64,000 nucleotides of DNA, from positions 1,138,590-1,202,589 of the forward strand of contig NZ_CP026993.1 of the NCBI RefSeq assembly GCF_013407145.1, read 5' to 3'. This document shows positions 26,101 through 34,513 of this stretch, in pieces; position 1 is the stretch's first letter, and each line of letters begins with the position of its first letter. The notes beneath the pieces are model-generated. The model did not search any database, was not told where the DNA came from, and saw nothing but the letters and a program-made list of their open reading frames with translations. This DNA is from Nitrosopumilus cobalaminigenes. Its GTDB lineage: Archaea > Thermoproteota > Nitrososphaeria > Nitrososphaerales > Nitrosopumilaceae. Position numbers and translations under genes: made by a program.

Positions 26101-26506
26101 AGTAGACGAAAAAATCATTGGTTATCTAAAAGAAGATTCTAGAGAATCATTTGTAGATATAGGTAAAAAACTAAAACTATCAGAATCAGCAGTTAGAAGA
26201 CGGGTAAAAAATCTAGTTGATAGTGGAACAATCAAAAAATTTACTTTAGAATTAGGTGAAGAGAATACAACTAGTGCAATCGTTCTAGTTTCAGTAGATT
26301 CTGCAACAGATACTTCAAAAGTATCACTAAAGTTAGCAAAACTAGATGGTGTAAAAACAGTTTATGAAATTACAGGACAGTATGACATTACAACAATTAT
26401 GAGTGCCACAAGCATTACAGAAATTAACAATAGTATTGATGCATTAAGAAAGATTCCAGGTGTAGTGGATACCAACACGGTAATAATTTTAAGAAAAATA
26501 ATCTAA
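26087..26506 (+). CDS. lysM: Lrp/AsnC-family regulator (LysM-like)
   Basis: The 139-residue protein has an N-terminal winged helix-turn-helix (residues 8-55; GKKLKLSESAVRRRVKNLVDSG) and a C-terminal RAM ligand-binding domain (about 62-135; YEITGQYDITTIM). In Sulfolobus, LysM of this family controls the lysW operon in response to lysine. Its position at the end of the arg half and upstream of the lys half supports the same role here. It overlaps argD. Confidence 0.85.
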   Translation: MYKDKVDEKIIGYLKEDSRESFVDIGKKLKLSESAVRRRVKNLVDSGTIKKFTLELGEENTTSAIVLVSVDSATDTSKVSLKLAKLDGVKTVYEITGQYDITTIMSATSITEINNSIDALRKIPGVVDTNTVIILRKII

Positions 26507-26589
26507 AAACGACTTTCGTTTCAAAATTTAATTTCAAAACTAAATTAGGATCATAATCATAGTTTTTCAACGAAGATAGTACGAATATG

Positions 26590-26596
26590 TTTATAT
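26590..26596 (+). promoter_or_regulatory. TATA box of the lysine half-operon
   Basis: TTTATAT is centred about 30 nt before the ATG at 26624 and only 13 nt before the first in-frame ATG at 26606. It predicts transcription starting near 26620 and a leaderless mRNA from the second ATG. The lysine half therefore has its own promoter, separate from argG. Confidence 0.55.
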
Positions 26597-26623
26597 CATC
26601 AATTTATGGTAACGATTTCAGTA

Positions 26624-27790
26624 ATGAAAGATCCGAATCACTATGCAAACTTGTATAACGCATATGACAAAAATCCAAAAAAAATTAGGGTGTTAGATAG
26701 TACCTTAAGAGAAGGTGAACAACACCCAGGTGTTTCATTTACAAACAAACAAAGAATCCAAATCGCTTGGATGTTAGATTATTTCGGTGTTGATCAAATT
26801 GAGATTTCACCAGTAGTATCAAATGATCATAAAGAAGCAACTAAAACAATTATCAAGCAAGGATTAAATGCAGACATTGTATCTCATGGACGTGCATTAA
26901 AACAAGATATTGATACTTCGTTAGATGTTGATGCCAAATGGTGTGCAGCATATTTAGGAATTTCAGATATTCATCTCAAAGATAAATTACGAATTTCAAG
27001 AGAAGAAGCACTTGAAAGAGCAGTTGAGACGGTAGAGTATGCAAAATCCCATGGACTAAAAATTAGATTCACTGTAGAAGATGGAAGTAGAGCTGAGCCA
27101 GAATTTTTACTTAAAGTATGTAAAGCAATTGAAGAAGCTGGTGTAGACAGAATTAGTTTGCCAGATACCGTAGGAATCCTACGTCCAATTGGAATGTATA
27201 ATTTTGTTAAAAAAGTAAGAGAAGTGGTAGATGTTCCATTAGATGCACATGTTCACAATGATATCGGGTTTGCAGTTGCTAACGCATTTTCAGCATGTGA
27301 TGCAGGAGTTGATCAAATTCATACTACAATTGACGGTATCGGTGAAAGGACAGGAATTCCGCCATTAGCAGAAGTTGCAGTAGCATTAACTTACCTATAC
27401 AAATCTCCAAATGACTTCAGATTAGATATGTTACTAGATTTATCCAGATTGATTGAAGAATACACATCAATTAAACCATATGATTCAAAACCAATTGTTG
27501 GGTCTTCAGCTTACAAACACAAAGCAGGAACTCATCTTGCAGCAATTCTTCGAAATCCTGCAGCCTATGAGCCTATTCCACCTAGAACAGTAGGAAACAG
27601 AAGAAGAATAGTATTTGGAGAATTAGCTGGTAAAACAGGTGCGGCATATTTGATGTCATTATTAGGATTAGAGAAAGATGATGAAGGTGCAAAAGCTGTT
27701 GCAGCAGGACTAAAAGGCCTCAGAATGGGAGATCTAATAGAGATTCCATTAGAAGACAGACTTGAAAAAAAGATAATTAATGATAAATAA
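26624..27790 (+). CDS. lysS: Homocitrate synthase (LysS type)
   Basis: It condenses 2-oxoglutarate with acetyl-CoA, the entry step of the aminoadipate route to lysine. The protein of about 388 residues is a DRE-TIM enzyme: VLDSTLREGEQHPGVSF near the start, LPDTVGILRP, the metal-binding HVHNDIGFAVANA, and GIGERTGIPPLAEV. It lacks the C-terminal leucine-sensing domain of isopropylmalate synthase. Homocitrate synthase is preferred over a citramalate or isopropylmalate synthase because the second lysW and ligase follow directly. The start at 26624 is chosen from the TATA spacing. Confidence 0.8.
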   Translation: MKDPNHYANLYNAYDKNPKKIRVLDSTLREGEQHPGVSFTNKQRIQIAWMLDYFGVDQIEISPVVSNDHKEATKTIIKQGLNADIVSHGRALKQDIDTSLDVDAKWCAAYLGISDIHLKDKLRISREEALERAVETVEYAKSHGLKIRFTVEDGSRAEPEFLLKVCKAIEEAGVDRISLPDTVGILRPIGMYNFVKKVREVVDVPLDAHVHNDIGFAVANAFSACDAGVDQIHTTIDGIGERTGIPPLAEVAVALTYLYKSPNDFRLDMLLDLSRLIEEYTSIKPYDSKPIVGSSAYKHKAGTHLAAILRNPAAYEPIPPRTVGNRRRIVFGELAGKTGAAYLMSLLGLEKDDEGAKAVAAGLKGLRMGDLIEIPLEDRLEKKIINDK

Positions 27791-27812
27791 AGAGGAGTAA
27801 TGAAGAGAAAAT

Positions 27813-27980
27813 ATGTCAAAATGTGAAGAATGTGATGCAGATATTTCCATACCAAGTGATGCACTTGAAGGAGAAATCGTAACATGTCCGGAATGTGGCG
27901 CAAGTTTTGAATTAGCTAAAGGTTCAAACGGTTTCGATCTAAAGCCGGCCCAAACGGTTGGTGAGGATTGGGGACAGTGA
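27813..27980 (+). CDS. lysW: Second LysW carrier (copy 2, C-terminus EDWGQ)
   Basis: The 55-residue paralogue of the carrier at 22021 starts MSKCEECDADISIPSDALE, with the zinc ribbon CEEC ... CPECG. Its C-terminus is EDWGQ: the last codon is CAG (27975-27977), not a Glu codon, followed by TGA. In characterised LysW proteins the amino acid is attached to the side-chain carboxyl of the terminal Glu, so a terminal Gln is unexpected. It overlaps the following ligase by four bases. Confidence 0.92.
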   Translation: MSKCEECDADISIPSDALEGEIVTCPECGASFELAKGSNGFDLKPAQTVGEDWGQ

Positions 27981-28819
27981 ATCCTGACGTTACCATTCTT
28001 TACGATACCATCCGTTGGGAAGAAAAAGCTCTACTAGAAGCCGGTAAAAAAAAGAACATCAACATCCAGATGGTCGATTGTAAAAAATTGGCAATTGATT
28101 TAGAAAAAAAACCTGAAGATTATGGAGTAGTTATTCAAAGATGTGTGAGTTATTATAGAAATCTACATTCAACTGCAGCTCTTGAAGGAATTGGTGTCAA
28201 AGTAATCAATTGTCTCAATACAGGAGTTTTTGCTGGAAATAAATTATTTACACATATGTTATTAAAAAAATTTGGAGTTCCTACACCAGATGCAACTGTA
28301 GCATTTTCAAAAGATGCAGCTTTGGAAGCATTAGATTCCCAAGGATACCCAAAAGTGATTAAACCAACTGTTGGTAGTTGGGGAAGATTAATTTCCAAAT
28401 TAAACGATAGAGATGCAGCTGAAGGAATTATTGAGAGTAGAGAAAACATGTATCCAATTTACCAAGTTCATTACTTAGAAGAATTTGTAAAAAGACCACC
28501 AAGAGACATTAGAGCAATAATGGTGGGGGACAAAATTGTAGCAGCAATTTATCGTTCTTCTAAACATTGGAAAACCAACATGGCCTTGGGAGGAACTGCA
28601 GAACCATGCAAAGTTACACAAGAAATGGAAGAAATGTGTATTAAGGCAAAACATGCTATTGAAGGAGATATCGTAGGTGTAGATTTGATGGAAAGTAATG
28701 AGAAAGGACTTGTTGTACATGAGGTAAATAATACAACTGAATACAAAAACACAGTAAGAGTCTGTGATGTAGACATTCCTTCCTTAATGCTAGATTATGC
28801 ACTGAAGATAAAAAAGTAA
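27977..28819 (+). CDS. lysX: LysW ligase, aminoadipate-specific LysX candidate
   Basis: This is the second ATP-grasp ligase of the RimK/LysX family, about 280 residues (VIQRCVSYYRNLHSTAALEG, VIKPTVGSWGRLIS, YLEEFVKRPPRDIRAIMVGD, VHEVNNTTEYKNTVRVCDVDIP). The GTG at 27977, overlapping the lysW copy 2 stop, is preferred to the TTG at 27968. The EYKNTVRV-x-DVDIP end resembles bacterial aminoadipate ligases more than the first paralogue does. With homocitrate synthase just upstream, this is taken as the lysine-branch enzyme. Confidence 0.85.
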   Translation: MNPDVTILYDTIRWEEKALLEAGKKKNINIQMVDCKKLAIDLEKKPEDYGVVIQRCVSYYRNLHSTAALEGIGVKVINCLNTGVFAGNKLFTHMLLKKFGVPTPDATVAFSKDAALEALDSQGYPKVIKPTVGSWGRLISKLNDRDAAEGIIESRENMYPIYQVHYLEEFVKRPPRDIRAIMVGDKIVAAIYRSSKHWKTNMALGGTAEPCKVTQEMEEMCIKAKHAIEGDIVGVDLMESNEKGLVVHEVNNTTEYKNTVRVCDVDIPSLMLDYALKIKK

Positions 28820-28822
28820 GAA

Positions 28823-29950
28823 TTGGACACTCATTTTACAGTTACACCAAGATTTGCAGTGAAGATGTTAGAGAAAGCACTAAGATTGTACACTCCATCC
28901 CTCAGTGAAAAACCAATGGCAGAATTTTTAGCTGACAAATGTGATGATTTAGGGTTTGAAGATATTCAGATTGATGAAGTGGGAAACGTCATAGCCAAGA
29001 AAGGTTCAGGTTCACCAAAAATTATGCTGTGTGGACACATGGATGTTGTTCCAGGTAAAGTCAAAGTAAGAAAAGAAGGGGATGCATTGTATGGCAGAGG
29101 AGCATCAGATGCAAAAGCACCATTAATGGCAATGTTATTTGCTGCAGCATCAATCCAAAATAATAATGGAACAGTAATTTTTGTCGGAGCAGTTGATGAA
29201 GAAGGAAATGCAACAGGGATTAAGAATTTAGTTAAAAAGAAAATGGATATAGATTATGCAGTATTTGGGGAACCAAGTGGAATTAAAAAAGTTACAATAG
29301 CATACAAAGGAAGATTAGCAATTAATCTCAAAATTAGTGTTCCAGACAGTTCTCATGCTAGTGCACCATGGTTATCAAAGAATGCAATTTTAGAATCAAT
29401 GATTTTTGCAAGAGAACTAAAAGAAAAATTAGAAGCAAATCAAGAAGACAAAACTAAAGGAATGTTATTGACTGCAACCATGACAGAAGTTAAAGGAGGA
29501 ACAAGTCATAATGTTACACCAAAAGATTGTGAGACAACTTTTGATATCAGAATACCTGTAGATATGAATTGTAAATCAATTGAACAAAAAATTTCAACTT
29601 TGGTTAAAGAAATTTCTCAAGAGAGAGAAGTAGAGGCATTTTATTCAATTCTTGACGAGACTGAACCATTTGAAGCATCACATAATTCACCACTAGTTAG
29701 AGCATTTACTCTTGGAATTAGAGAAGTAGAGGAATCAGCACCAACTTTGATCAGAAAAACAGGTACAGGAGACATGAATGTTCTCGGGAATCAATGGGGA
29801 ATTCCAGTTGTAACATATGGTCCAGGTGATCCTCACGAAGCTCATACAATTGATGAGAAGGTATCAGTAGATGAGTATCTTAGAGGAATAGAAATTCTCA
29901 AGAAAACACTACAGCATTTAAAAAGACTTCACGATAGAAAAATGCAATAA
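28823..29950 (+). CDS. lysK: LysW-lysine/ornithine hydrolase (M20 peptidase family)
   Basis: It releases lysine or ornithine from LysW. The protein of up to 375 residues shows the M20 metal site: LCGHMDVVPG (His and catalytic Asp), YGRGASDAKAP, VDEEGNATG (general-base Glu pair) and GEPSG. TTG at 28823, three bases after the lysX stop, is the first start; the ATG at 28865 (MLEKALRLYTPS) matches the usual N-terminus and is equally possible. It is the last enzyme of the carrier cycle and is shared by both branches. Confidence 0.9.
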   Translation: MDTHFTVTPRFAVKMLEKALRLYTPSLSEKPMAEFLADKCDDLGFEDIQIDEVGNVIAKKGSGSPKIMLCGHMDVVPGKVKVRKEGDALYGRGASDAKAPLMAMLFAAASIQNNNGTVIFVGAVDEEGNATGIKNLVKKKMDIDYAVFGEPSGIKKVTIAYKGRLAINLKISVPDSSHASAPWLSKNAILESMIFARELKEKLEANQEDKTKGMLLTATMTEVKGGTSHNVTPKDCETTFDIRIPVDMNCKSIEQKISTLVKEISQEREVEAFYSILDETEPFEASHNSPLVRAFTLGIREVEESAPTLIRKTGTGDMNVLGNQWGIPVVTYGPGDPHEAHTIDEKVSVDEYLRGIEILKKTLQHLKRLHDRKMQ

Positions 29951-30987
29951 TGCTCTGGTTTGTAGGTCTAGGAATTTCAGGATTCAAATCAATTCCTAGT
30001 GAGGCATTGGATGTTTTATCAAAAGCAGATATTGTATATTTGGAACAATTTACAAGTCCAATTGGAAAATCAGATTTAACAAAAATCAAGAATGCTACAA
30101 AAGGAGAATTCATTCTTGCAAAAAGATGGCTTGTTGAAGATGGTAGTGAAATATTAAAAAATGCAAAGAAAAAGAAAGTTGCATTATTAGCATATGGGGA
30201 TCCATACATTGCTACTACACATATTGAATTAAGAACCAGAGCAATAGAAGAAAAAATAAAGACACATTCCATTCATGCATCTTCATCACTTACCTCAATG
30301 ATTGGAGAATGTGGTTTGCATTTTTACAAAGTTGGAAGAATTGCAACAATAATGAGTGAAATGAAATCATTAACAACACCATACTATGTAATTTACAAAA
30401 ACATCATAGAAGGAAATCACACAGTACTTCTTTTAGAATATAATCAAGACAAAGATTTTTTCTTAGATCCAAAAGATGCATTGGATGAGCTTTTGGAGAC
30501 TGAAAAAGGACAAATTAGAAATGTCATCAGTTCATCCACATATGTAATAGTTGCATCAAGAATAGGATTCAAAGATCAAAGCATTATTTCAGGAAAAATA
30601 TCAAGCTTAAAGAAAACAGATTTTGGCAAACCACCTCACACAGTAATTATTCCAGGAAGATTACATTTTACAGAATCAGATGCATTGAAAATATTGGGTC
30701 AATGTATTGATGAACCATTTGACAATTCAGAAAAAACAAAGAAAATTTCCATCCAAATGATGAAAAAATATGTTCCAATGGTCAGAGAAGCTCTTGAAGA
30801 GGTAGAGCCACTATACAAAAACCAGAAAGAATTTCATGGAATTTTAGAAAATGCAGAATTATACGTAAAGGATGCAGAAAAATTTCTAGAAGATGGTCAA
30901 GACGAAGTTGCCATCTTGAGTATCGGGTATGCGGATGGTCTTGTTGATGCATTAAGATTAGCAAAAGGCCTTGATCCAAAAATGTAA
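29950..30987 (+). CDS. dphB: Diphthine synthase DphB fused to a DUF357 domain
   Basis: Residues 1-255 are the SAM-dependent methyltransferase that builds diphthamide on translation factor aEF2 (MLWFVGLGISGFKSIPSEAL, YLEQFTSPIG, LAYGDPYIATTH, GLHFYKVGRIATIM). Residues from about 260 to 345 form an extra helical domain with YVKDAEKFLEDGQDEVAILSIGYADGLVDALR, the DUF357 pattern. DphB alone is about 260 residues, so this is a fusion. The ATG overlaps the lysK stop by one base, so it is transcribed with the lysine genes. Confidence 0.88.
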   Translation: MLWFVGLGISGFKSIPSEALDVLSKADIVYLEQFTSPIGKSDLTKIKNATKGEFILAKRWLVEDGSEILKNAKKKKVALLAYGDPYIATTHIELRTRAIEEKIKTHSIHASSSLTSMIGECGLHFYKVGRIATIMSEMKSLTTPYYVIYKNIIEGNHTVLLLEYNQDKDFFLDPKDALDELLETEKGQIRNVISSSTYVIVASRIGFKDQSIISGKISSLKKTDFGKPPHTVIIPGRLHFTESDALKILGQCIDEPFDNSEKTKKISIQMMKKYVPMVREALEEVEPLYKNQKEFHGILENAELYVKDAEKFLEDGQDEVAILSIGYADGLVDALRLAKGLDPKM

Positions 30988-31031
30988 TTTTTAGCGATGA
31001 ATTAAAGAGAGGGTCAAAAATAGAAAGAACG

Positions 31032-31646
31032 ATGGAACAAAGTGAAAAAACCATATTATCCATAATGTATGTCGCACAAATTCAAGAAAAGAATGCATTT
31101 GAGGAAATAAAGAAAAAAACTTTGCTTGAAGAAAATATTATCAAATCAAATATAGAAAATTTGATTAAAAAACAATTTGTAAATGAAGATAATACCCTAA
31201 CAGAGTCCGGTAGGAATTCATTAATTGTAGTTTTAGCTGGAGGAGTTTTTGACATTATTCATCCAGGTCATATTCATACGTTAAATGCTGCAAAAGAATT
31301 AGGAGATGTTCTCGTAGTGGTAGTTGCAACTGATAATACAGCAATGAAAATGAAGAAAAGAAGGCCACTTCACGTACAAGAGCAGAGACAAGAATTAGTA
31401 AATTCATTATCAATGGTAGACCTTTGTTTAATTGGTCAAGAAGATGATATTTTCAAAACAGTGAATCATGTCAAACCACAAATTATAGCTCTTGGATATG
31501 ACCAAGTTCATCAAGAGAAATTCATTACAGAAGGATGTAAAAAAATAGAATTAGATGCAAAGGTTGCAAGATTGCAATCACCCATTCCTGAAAGTTCTAG
31601 TTCTAAAATTCAAAAAGAATACGGTGAATCAATTCACGGAATTTAG
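31032..31646 (+). CDS. ribL: FAD synthetase RibL with N-terminal winged-helix domain
   Basis: RibL transfers AMP to FMN to make FAD. The C-terminal part (residues 66-204) is a cytidylyltransferase-like domain with GGVFDIIHPGHIHTL (the HxGH nucleotide site) and RPLHVQEQRQELV. The first 65 residues look like a winged-helix domain (EEIKKKTLLEENIIKSNIENLIKKQ). Archaeal RibL is usually about 150 residues, so the N-terminal domain is an addition. The stop shares four bases with ribK on the opposite strand, and the pair makes FMN then FAD. Confidence 0.85.
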   Translation: MEQSEKTILSIMYVAQIQEKNAFEEIKKKTLLEENIIKSNIENLIKKQFVNEDNTLTESGRNSLIVVLAGGVFDIIHPGHIHTLNAAKELGDVLVVVVATDNTAMKMKKRRPLHVQEQRQELVNSLSMVDLCLIGQEDDIFKTVNHVKPQIIALGYDQVHQEKFITEGCKKIELDAKVARLQSPIPESSSSKIQKEYGESIHGI

Positions 31647-32326
31647 GAATTTATTGGAATTTTAATTGAAACTTTTGAACCATCTTTTAATTTAGCAGTT
31701 TTTCTTAAGCAAGATTTTGAAATTAATTCTATAATTGAATCATCATGATGTGTACGCTCTAGAATAATTAATTCACAGTTTGTAGAATTGTTAAGTTTGG
31801 CACTAAAGCACTTTACCCATCCATAGGTACGCTTTCCATCTGAAAAACTCTTAATTTTAGTACCATTCAGAGTTTCAAACTGTTTAATTGCTTCTTGATG
31901 AATTTTTTGATCTAATCTGACATTTAGAGTTCCAGGGTATGGAACATAACCGATTTTTGATTGGAATTGTTTTGTGTATCCTTTTAATCCCATGTAATAT
32001 GCACCCTCACCCATTCCAGAAACCAAGGTACCTTTCAATTCAACATGAGAGGGTGAAGAATCAAGACTTTTTTGTAAAATTGCCGATAATTTTACCATTT
32101 CAGAAAATCCTTTTGATGTAATTTTTACTGAGATATTGCGTCCACTAATTATTCTCTCAATGAACTGATTTTGTTCTAATTCAAGAAGATGTTTTGAAGC
32201 AGCTTGTTGTGATTTCTTTATGTTTTTTCCAAGGGATGAAGTGGTTATAGAAACATAATTGTATTTTGCTCCTTTGGAAAGTAAATAGGAAAGAGTTAGG
32301 AGATGCTGAATCTTTAGTTCAGTCAT
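31643..32326 (-). CDS. ribK: CTP-dependent riboflavin kinase RibK with HTH domain
   Basis: The 227-residue protein has an N-terminal winged helix (residues 1-85; LGKNIKKSQQAASKHLLELEQ). The archaeal riboflavin-kinase barrel follows (about 95-227; GTLVSGMGEGAYYMGLKGY, IGYVPYPGTLNVRLD), which phosphorylates riboflavin with CTP. The HTH fusion is common in archaeal RibK and suggests autoregulation by flavin. It is convergent with ribL and six bases downstream of dnaG. Confidence 0.88.
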   Translation of the reverse strand: MTELKIQHLLTLSYLLSKGAKYNYVSITTSSLGKNIKKSQQAASKHLLELEQNQFIERIISGRNISVKITSKGFSEMVKLSAILQKSLDSSPSHVELKGTLVSGMGEGAYYMGLKGYTKQFQSKIGYVPYPGTLNVRLDQKIHQEAIKQFETLNGTKIKSFSDGKRTYGWVKCFSAKLNNSTNCELIILERTHHDDSIIELISKSCLRKTAKLKDGSKVSIKIPINS

Positions 32327-32331
32327 CTATT

Positions 32332-33474
32332 CTAAGATACGCCTAAGTCACCGAATGTTTTTAGTGTCATTCCATCAGAATTGGATAATTTTGCAACTCT
32401 GTGTCCAATTACACATTCAATACCTGCATTTTTGGCACCTTCTAAAAGTCTCTGAGTAATAATTCCGTCTAGTAGAAGGTATTTGATTCCAGATTGTGAT
32501 GATAGTTTACTAACAACTTCACTGATTGGAACTTTGAAAATTTCATTTTGATCTCCATCTAATGCTACGGCTTCAAGAGTTTCATTCAGATTTGGAAATA
32601 CTTTTGCTGCCATCTCTGCTACTGGTTTATCATCTTCACTTTTTAGTTCAGGAGCTGGTTTTCCATTTTTAATCTCATCAGCAATTGGTCTTAGAATTTC
32701 ATCAATTCTTTGAGGAGTTAACTCTTCAACTTCAACACCACTGTCTGCTTGAATTTCGTAATCTAATGGAACAAGTGATTTTAGTTCTTTGAGAATAAAT
32801 CCTCCTGCTCTATCACCATCAAGGAAAGCAACTACAGTGTCTTTAGTATTACATAGTTCTTTGATAGATTCATCAATTTTTGCACCTTCAATTGCAAGTA
32901 CATTGTCATATCCTGCTCTAAGAAGATTGATTACATCAGCTCTTCCTTCAACTAGAATTACCCAATTAGAATCAGATAGACCAGAACTACAAGTTAATTT
33001 TGATGGTCCATATGTTGTTAGTTTTCCTGCATCACCTTGGTGAACATCATTTAACATGCTTTCACCTTCACTGACGGTCTTAGTTGCCCATTTTTGTTTG
33101 ATTTCTTTAGCTCGTTTTACAATATCATCTTTCTTGGCAGCTCGTACATCATCTATGGCTTCTAATTTGAATGCACAATCAAATGGCCCTACTTTGTCGA
33201 TGCTCTCAATACCTGCAGCAATTAATGCACAAGTATCAATATCAGTACTCATTGGGATTAATGCATCACCATTAGTAGTGTTTGATGTAGATTTGGCATT
33301 GACTTCAATACGACCTACTTTAGAAACTCGTTGCAGTTCATTCAGATTCATCTCTGGGCCTAACAGTCCTTCTGTTTGGCCAAAGATTGCTCCGATTATA
33401 TCTGCTCTTTCAACAAGTCCATCGACTTCATAGGAAAGTTTAACGTGATATTTGACAATTCCTGATTGAGGCAT
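32332..33474 (-). CDS. dnaG: Archaeal DnaG-type primase / exosome subunit
   Basis: The 380-residue protein has the archaeal DnaG architecture with a central TOPRIM domain (residues about 165-260): ILVEGRADVINLLRAGY, AIEGAKI and FLDGDRAGG supply the acidic metal-binding residues. The N-terminal YHVKLSYEVDGLVERADIIGAIFGQTEGLLG is the exosome-binding domain of the family. The archaeal protein is known from the RNA exosome and can synthesise primers in vitro. It probably heads a transcript with ribK. Confidence 0.92.
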   Translation of the reverse strand: MPQSGIVKYHVKLSYEVDGLVERADIIGAIFGQTEGLLGPEMNLNELQRVSKVGRIEVNAKSTSNTTNGDALIPMSTDIDTCALIAAGIESIDKVGPFDCAFKLEAIDDVRAAKKDDIVKRAKEIKQKWATKTVSEGESMLNDVHQGDAGKLTTYGPSKLTCSSGLSDSNWVILVEGRADVINLLRAGYDNVLAIEGAKIDESIKELCNTKDTVVAFLDGDRAGGFILKELKSLVPLDYEIQADSGVEVEELTPQRIDEILRPIADEIKNGKPAPELKSEDDKPVAEMAAKVFPNLNETLEAVALDGDQNEIFKVPISEVVSKLSSQSGIKYLLLDGIITQRLLEGAKNAGIECVIGHRVAKLSNSDGMTLKTFGDLGVS

Positions 33475-33624
33475 AAACTATTCATCTCCTTTATTATCAT
33501 AATTTGAGTTTCTACCTGCAATATATGAGGGTATCGCAAAAATTTGTTAAAATTATGAATTTTTTCAAAAATTCTGAGATAGCAAACGCTAGGAGAAACT
33601 AAAAATGAAAAATAATGAATTTGT

Positions 33625-33975
33625 TTATTCTGTGCTAAATGAGTGACCGCATGAACAGGATTTTGTAACATTTGGATTGTTAATTTTAAATCCAGAACCC
33701 ATTAGGCTTTCAATATAGTCTACGTTTGCACCTTGCAGATGATCAACGCTGTAGCTGTCAACTAGGAGTTTGACTCCATTTTCTTCCAAGACAATGTCAT
33801 CTTCTTCTGGTGCTTTTTCAAAGCCCATTCCATAAGATAGACCAGAACAACCGCCACCTTGAACATATACTCTAAGGTATTCAGGGGCTTCTGCTTCTTC
33901 TTTCATAAATTCTTGGATTTTTTCAGCTGCTTTTGAGGTAACTGTGACCATCTTTTGTGTTTGCTCAGTTGCCAT
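33625..33975 (-). CDS. HesB/IscA-family iron-sulfur carrier
   Basis: The A-type carrier of about 116 residues passes Fe-S clusters to target enzymes. The three ligand Cys are present: GGGCSGLSYGM (near residue 43) and the C-terminal KSCSCGHSF pair. The frame extends to 34026, but the ATG at 33975 (MATEQTQK) gives the normal length; the extra 17 residues (MSGGKSFLYF...) are not family-like. A gap of 150 bp to dnaG contains no gene. Confidence 0.9.
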   Translation of the reverse strand: MATEQTQKMVTVTSKAAEKIQEFMKEEAEAPEYLRVYVQGGGCSGLSYGMGFEKAPEEDDIVLEENGVKLLVDSYSVDHLQGANVDYIESLMGSGFKINNPNVTKSCSCGHSFSTE

Positions 33976-34066
33976 TATGAAGAAAAATGATGATTCAAAA
34001 TATAAGAAGCTTTTCCCACCTGACACACTAGTAATTTAAGAAATGAGAGAAATCTCAACCTCAAAG

Positions 34067-34471
34067 CTAGTGATCAGCAATATGTTTGACTAAATCACTT
34101 GAAGTTAAAATGCCAACAACCTTATCGTCATCAATAACAGGTAATTTCCTAACATTTCTAGAAGACATCAAATCAGATGCAATCCACAAATCAGAATTTG
34201 AGTCAATTGAGATCAGAGGAGATGACATTATTCTTCTGACCGGAGTATCAATAGGATACGAATGTGCAGTGATTTTAATTGCAAAATCTCTATCAGTGAC
34301 AATGCCAACAGGTAAATTATTTTCTAAAACTACTACAGCTCCCACCCCAGTATCTTCCATCATTTTTGCAGCATTAGTTGCAGTAACAGATGAATCAACA
34401 GAGACTATAGAATTACTCATTATTTGCTTAACCCAAGTTTTCTTTTGGATAGAGTCAGGAGAACTCATCAA
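34067..34471 (-). CDS. Two-CBS-domain regulatory protein (copy 1)
   Basis: The 134-residue protein consists of one CBS pair (VKQIMSNSIVSVDSSVTATNAAKMM, GVGAVVVL, GIVTDRDFAIK; then RRIMSSPLISID, KLPVIDDDKVVGILTSSDLVKHI). CBS pairs bind adenosyl nucleotides and act as energy or SAM sensors. No catalytic domain is attached. A paralogue lies at 60092, and both copies have an HTH gene of the same family nearby, which suggests a functional pair. Confidence 0.85.
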   Translation of the reverse strand: MMSSPDSIQKKTWVKQIMSNSIVSVDSSVTATNAAKMMEDTGVGAVVVLENNLPVGIVTDRDFAIKITAHSYPIDTPVRRIMSSPLISIDSNSDLWIASDLMSSRNVRKLPVIDDDKVVGILTSSDLVKHIADH

Positions 34472-34513
34472 TAGATTTTATGAAAAGTGATATTTCAAAG
34501 GGTTAATTGAATT

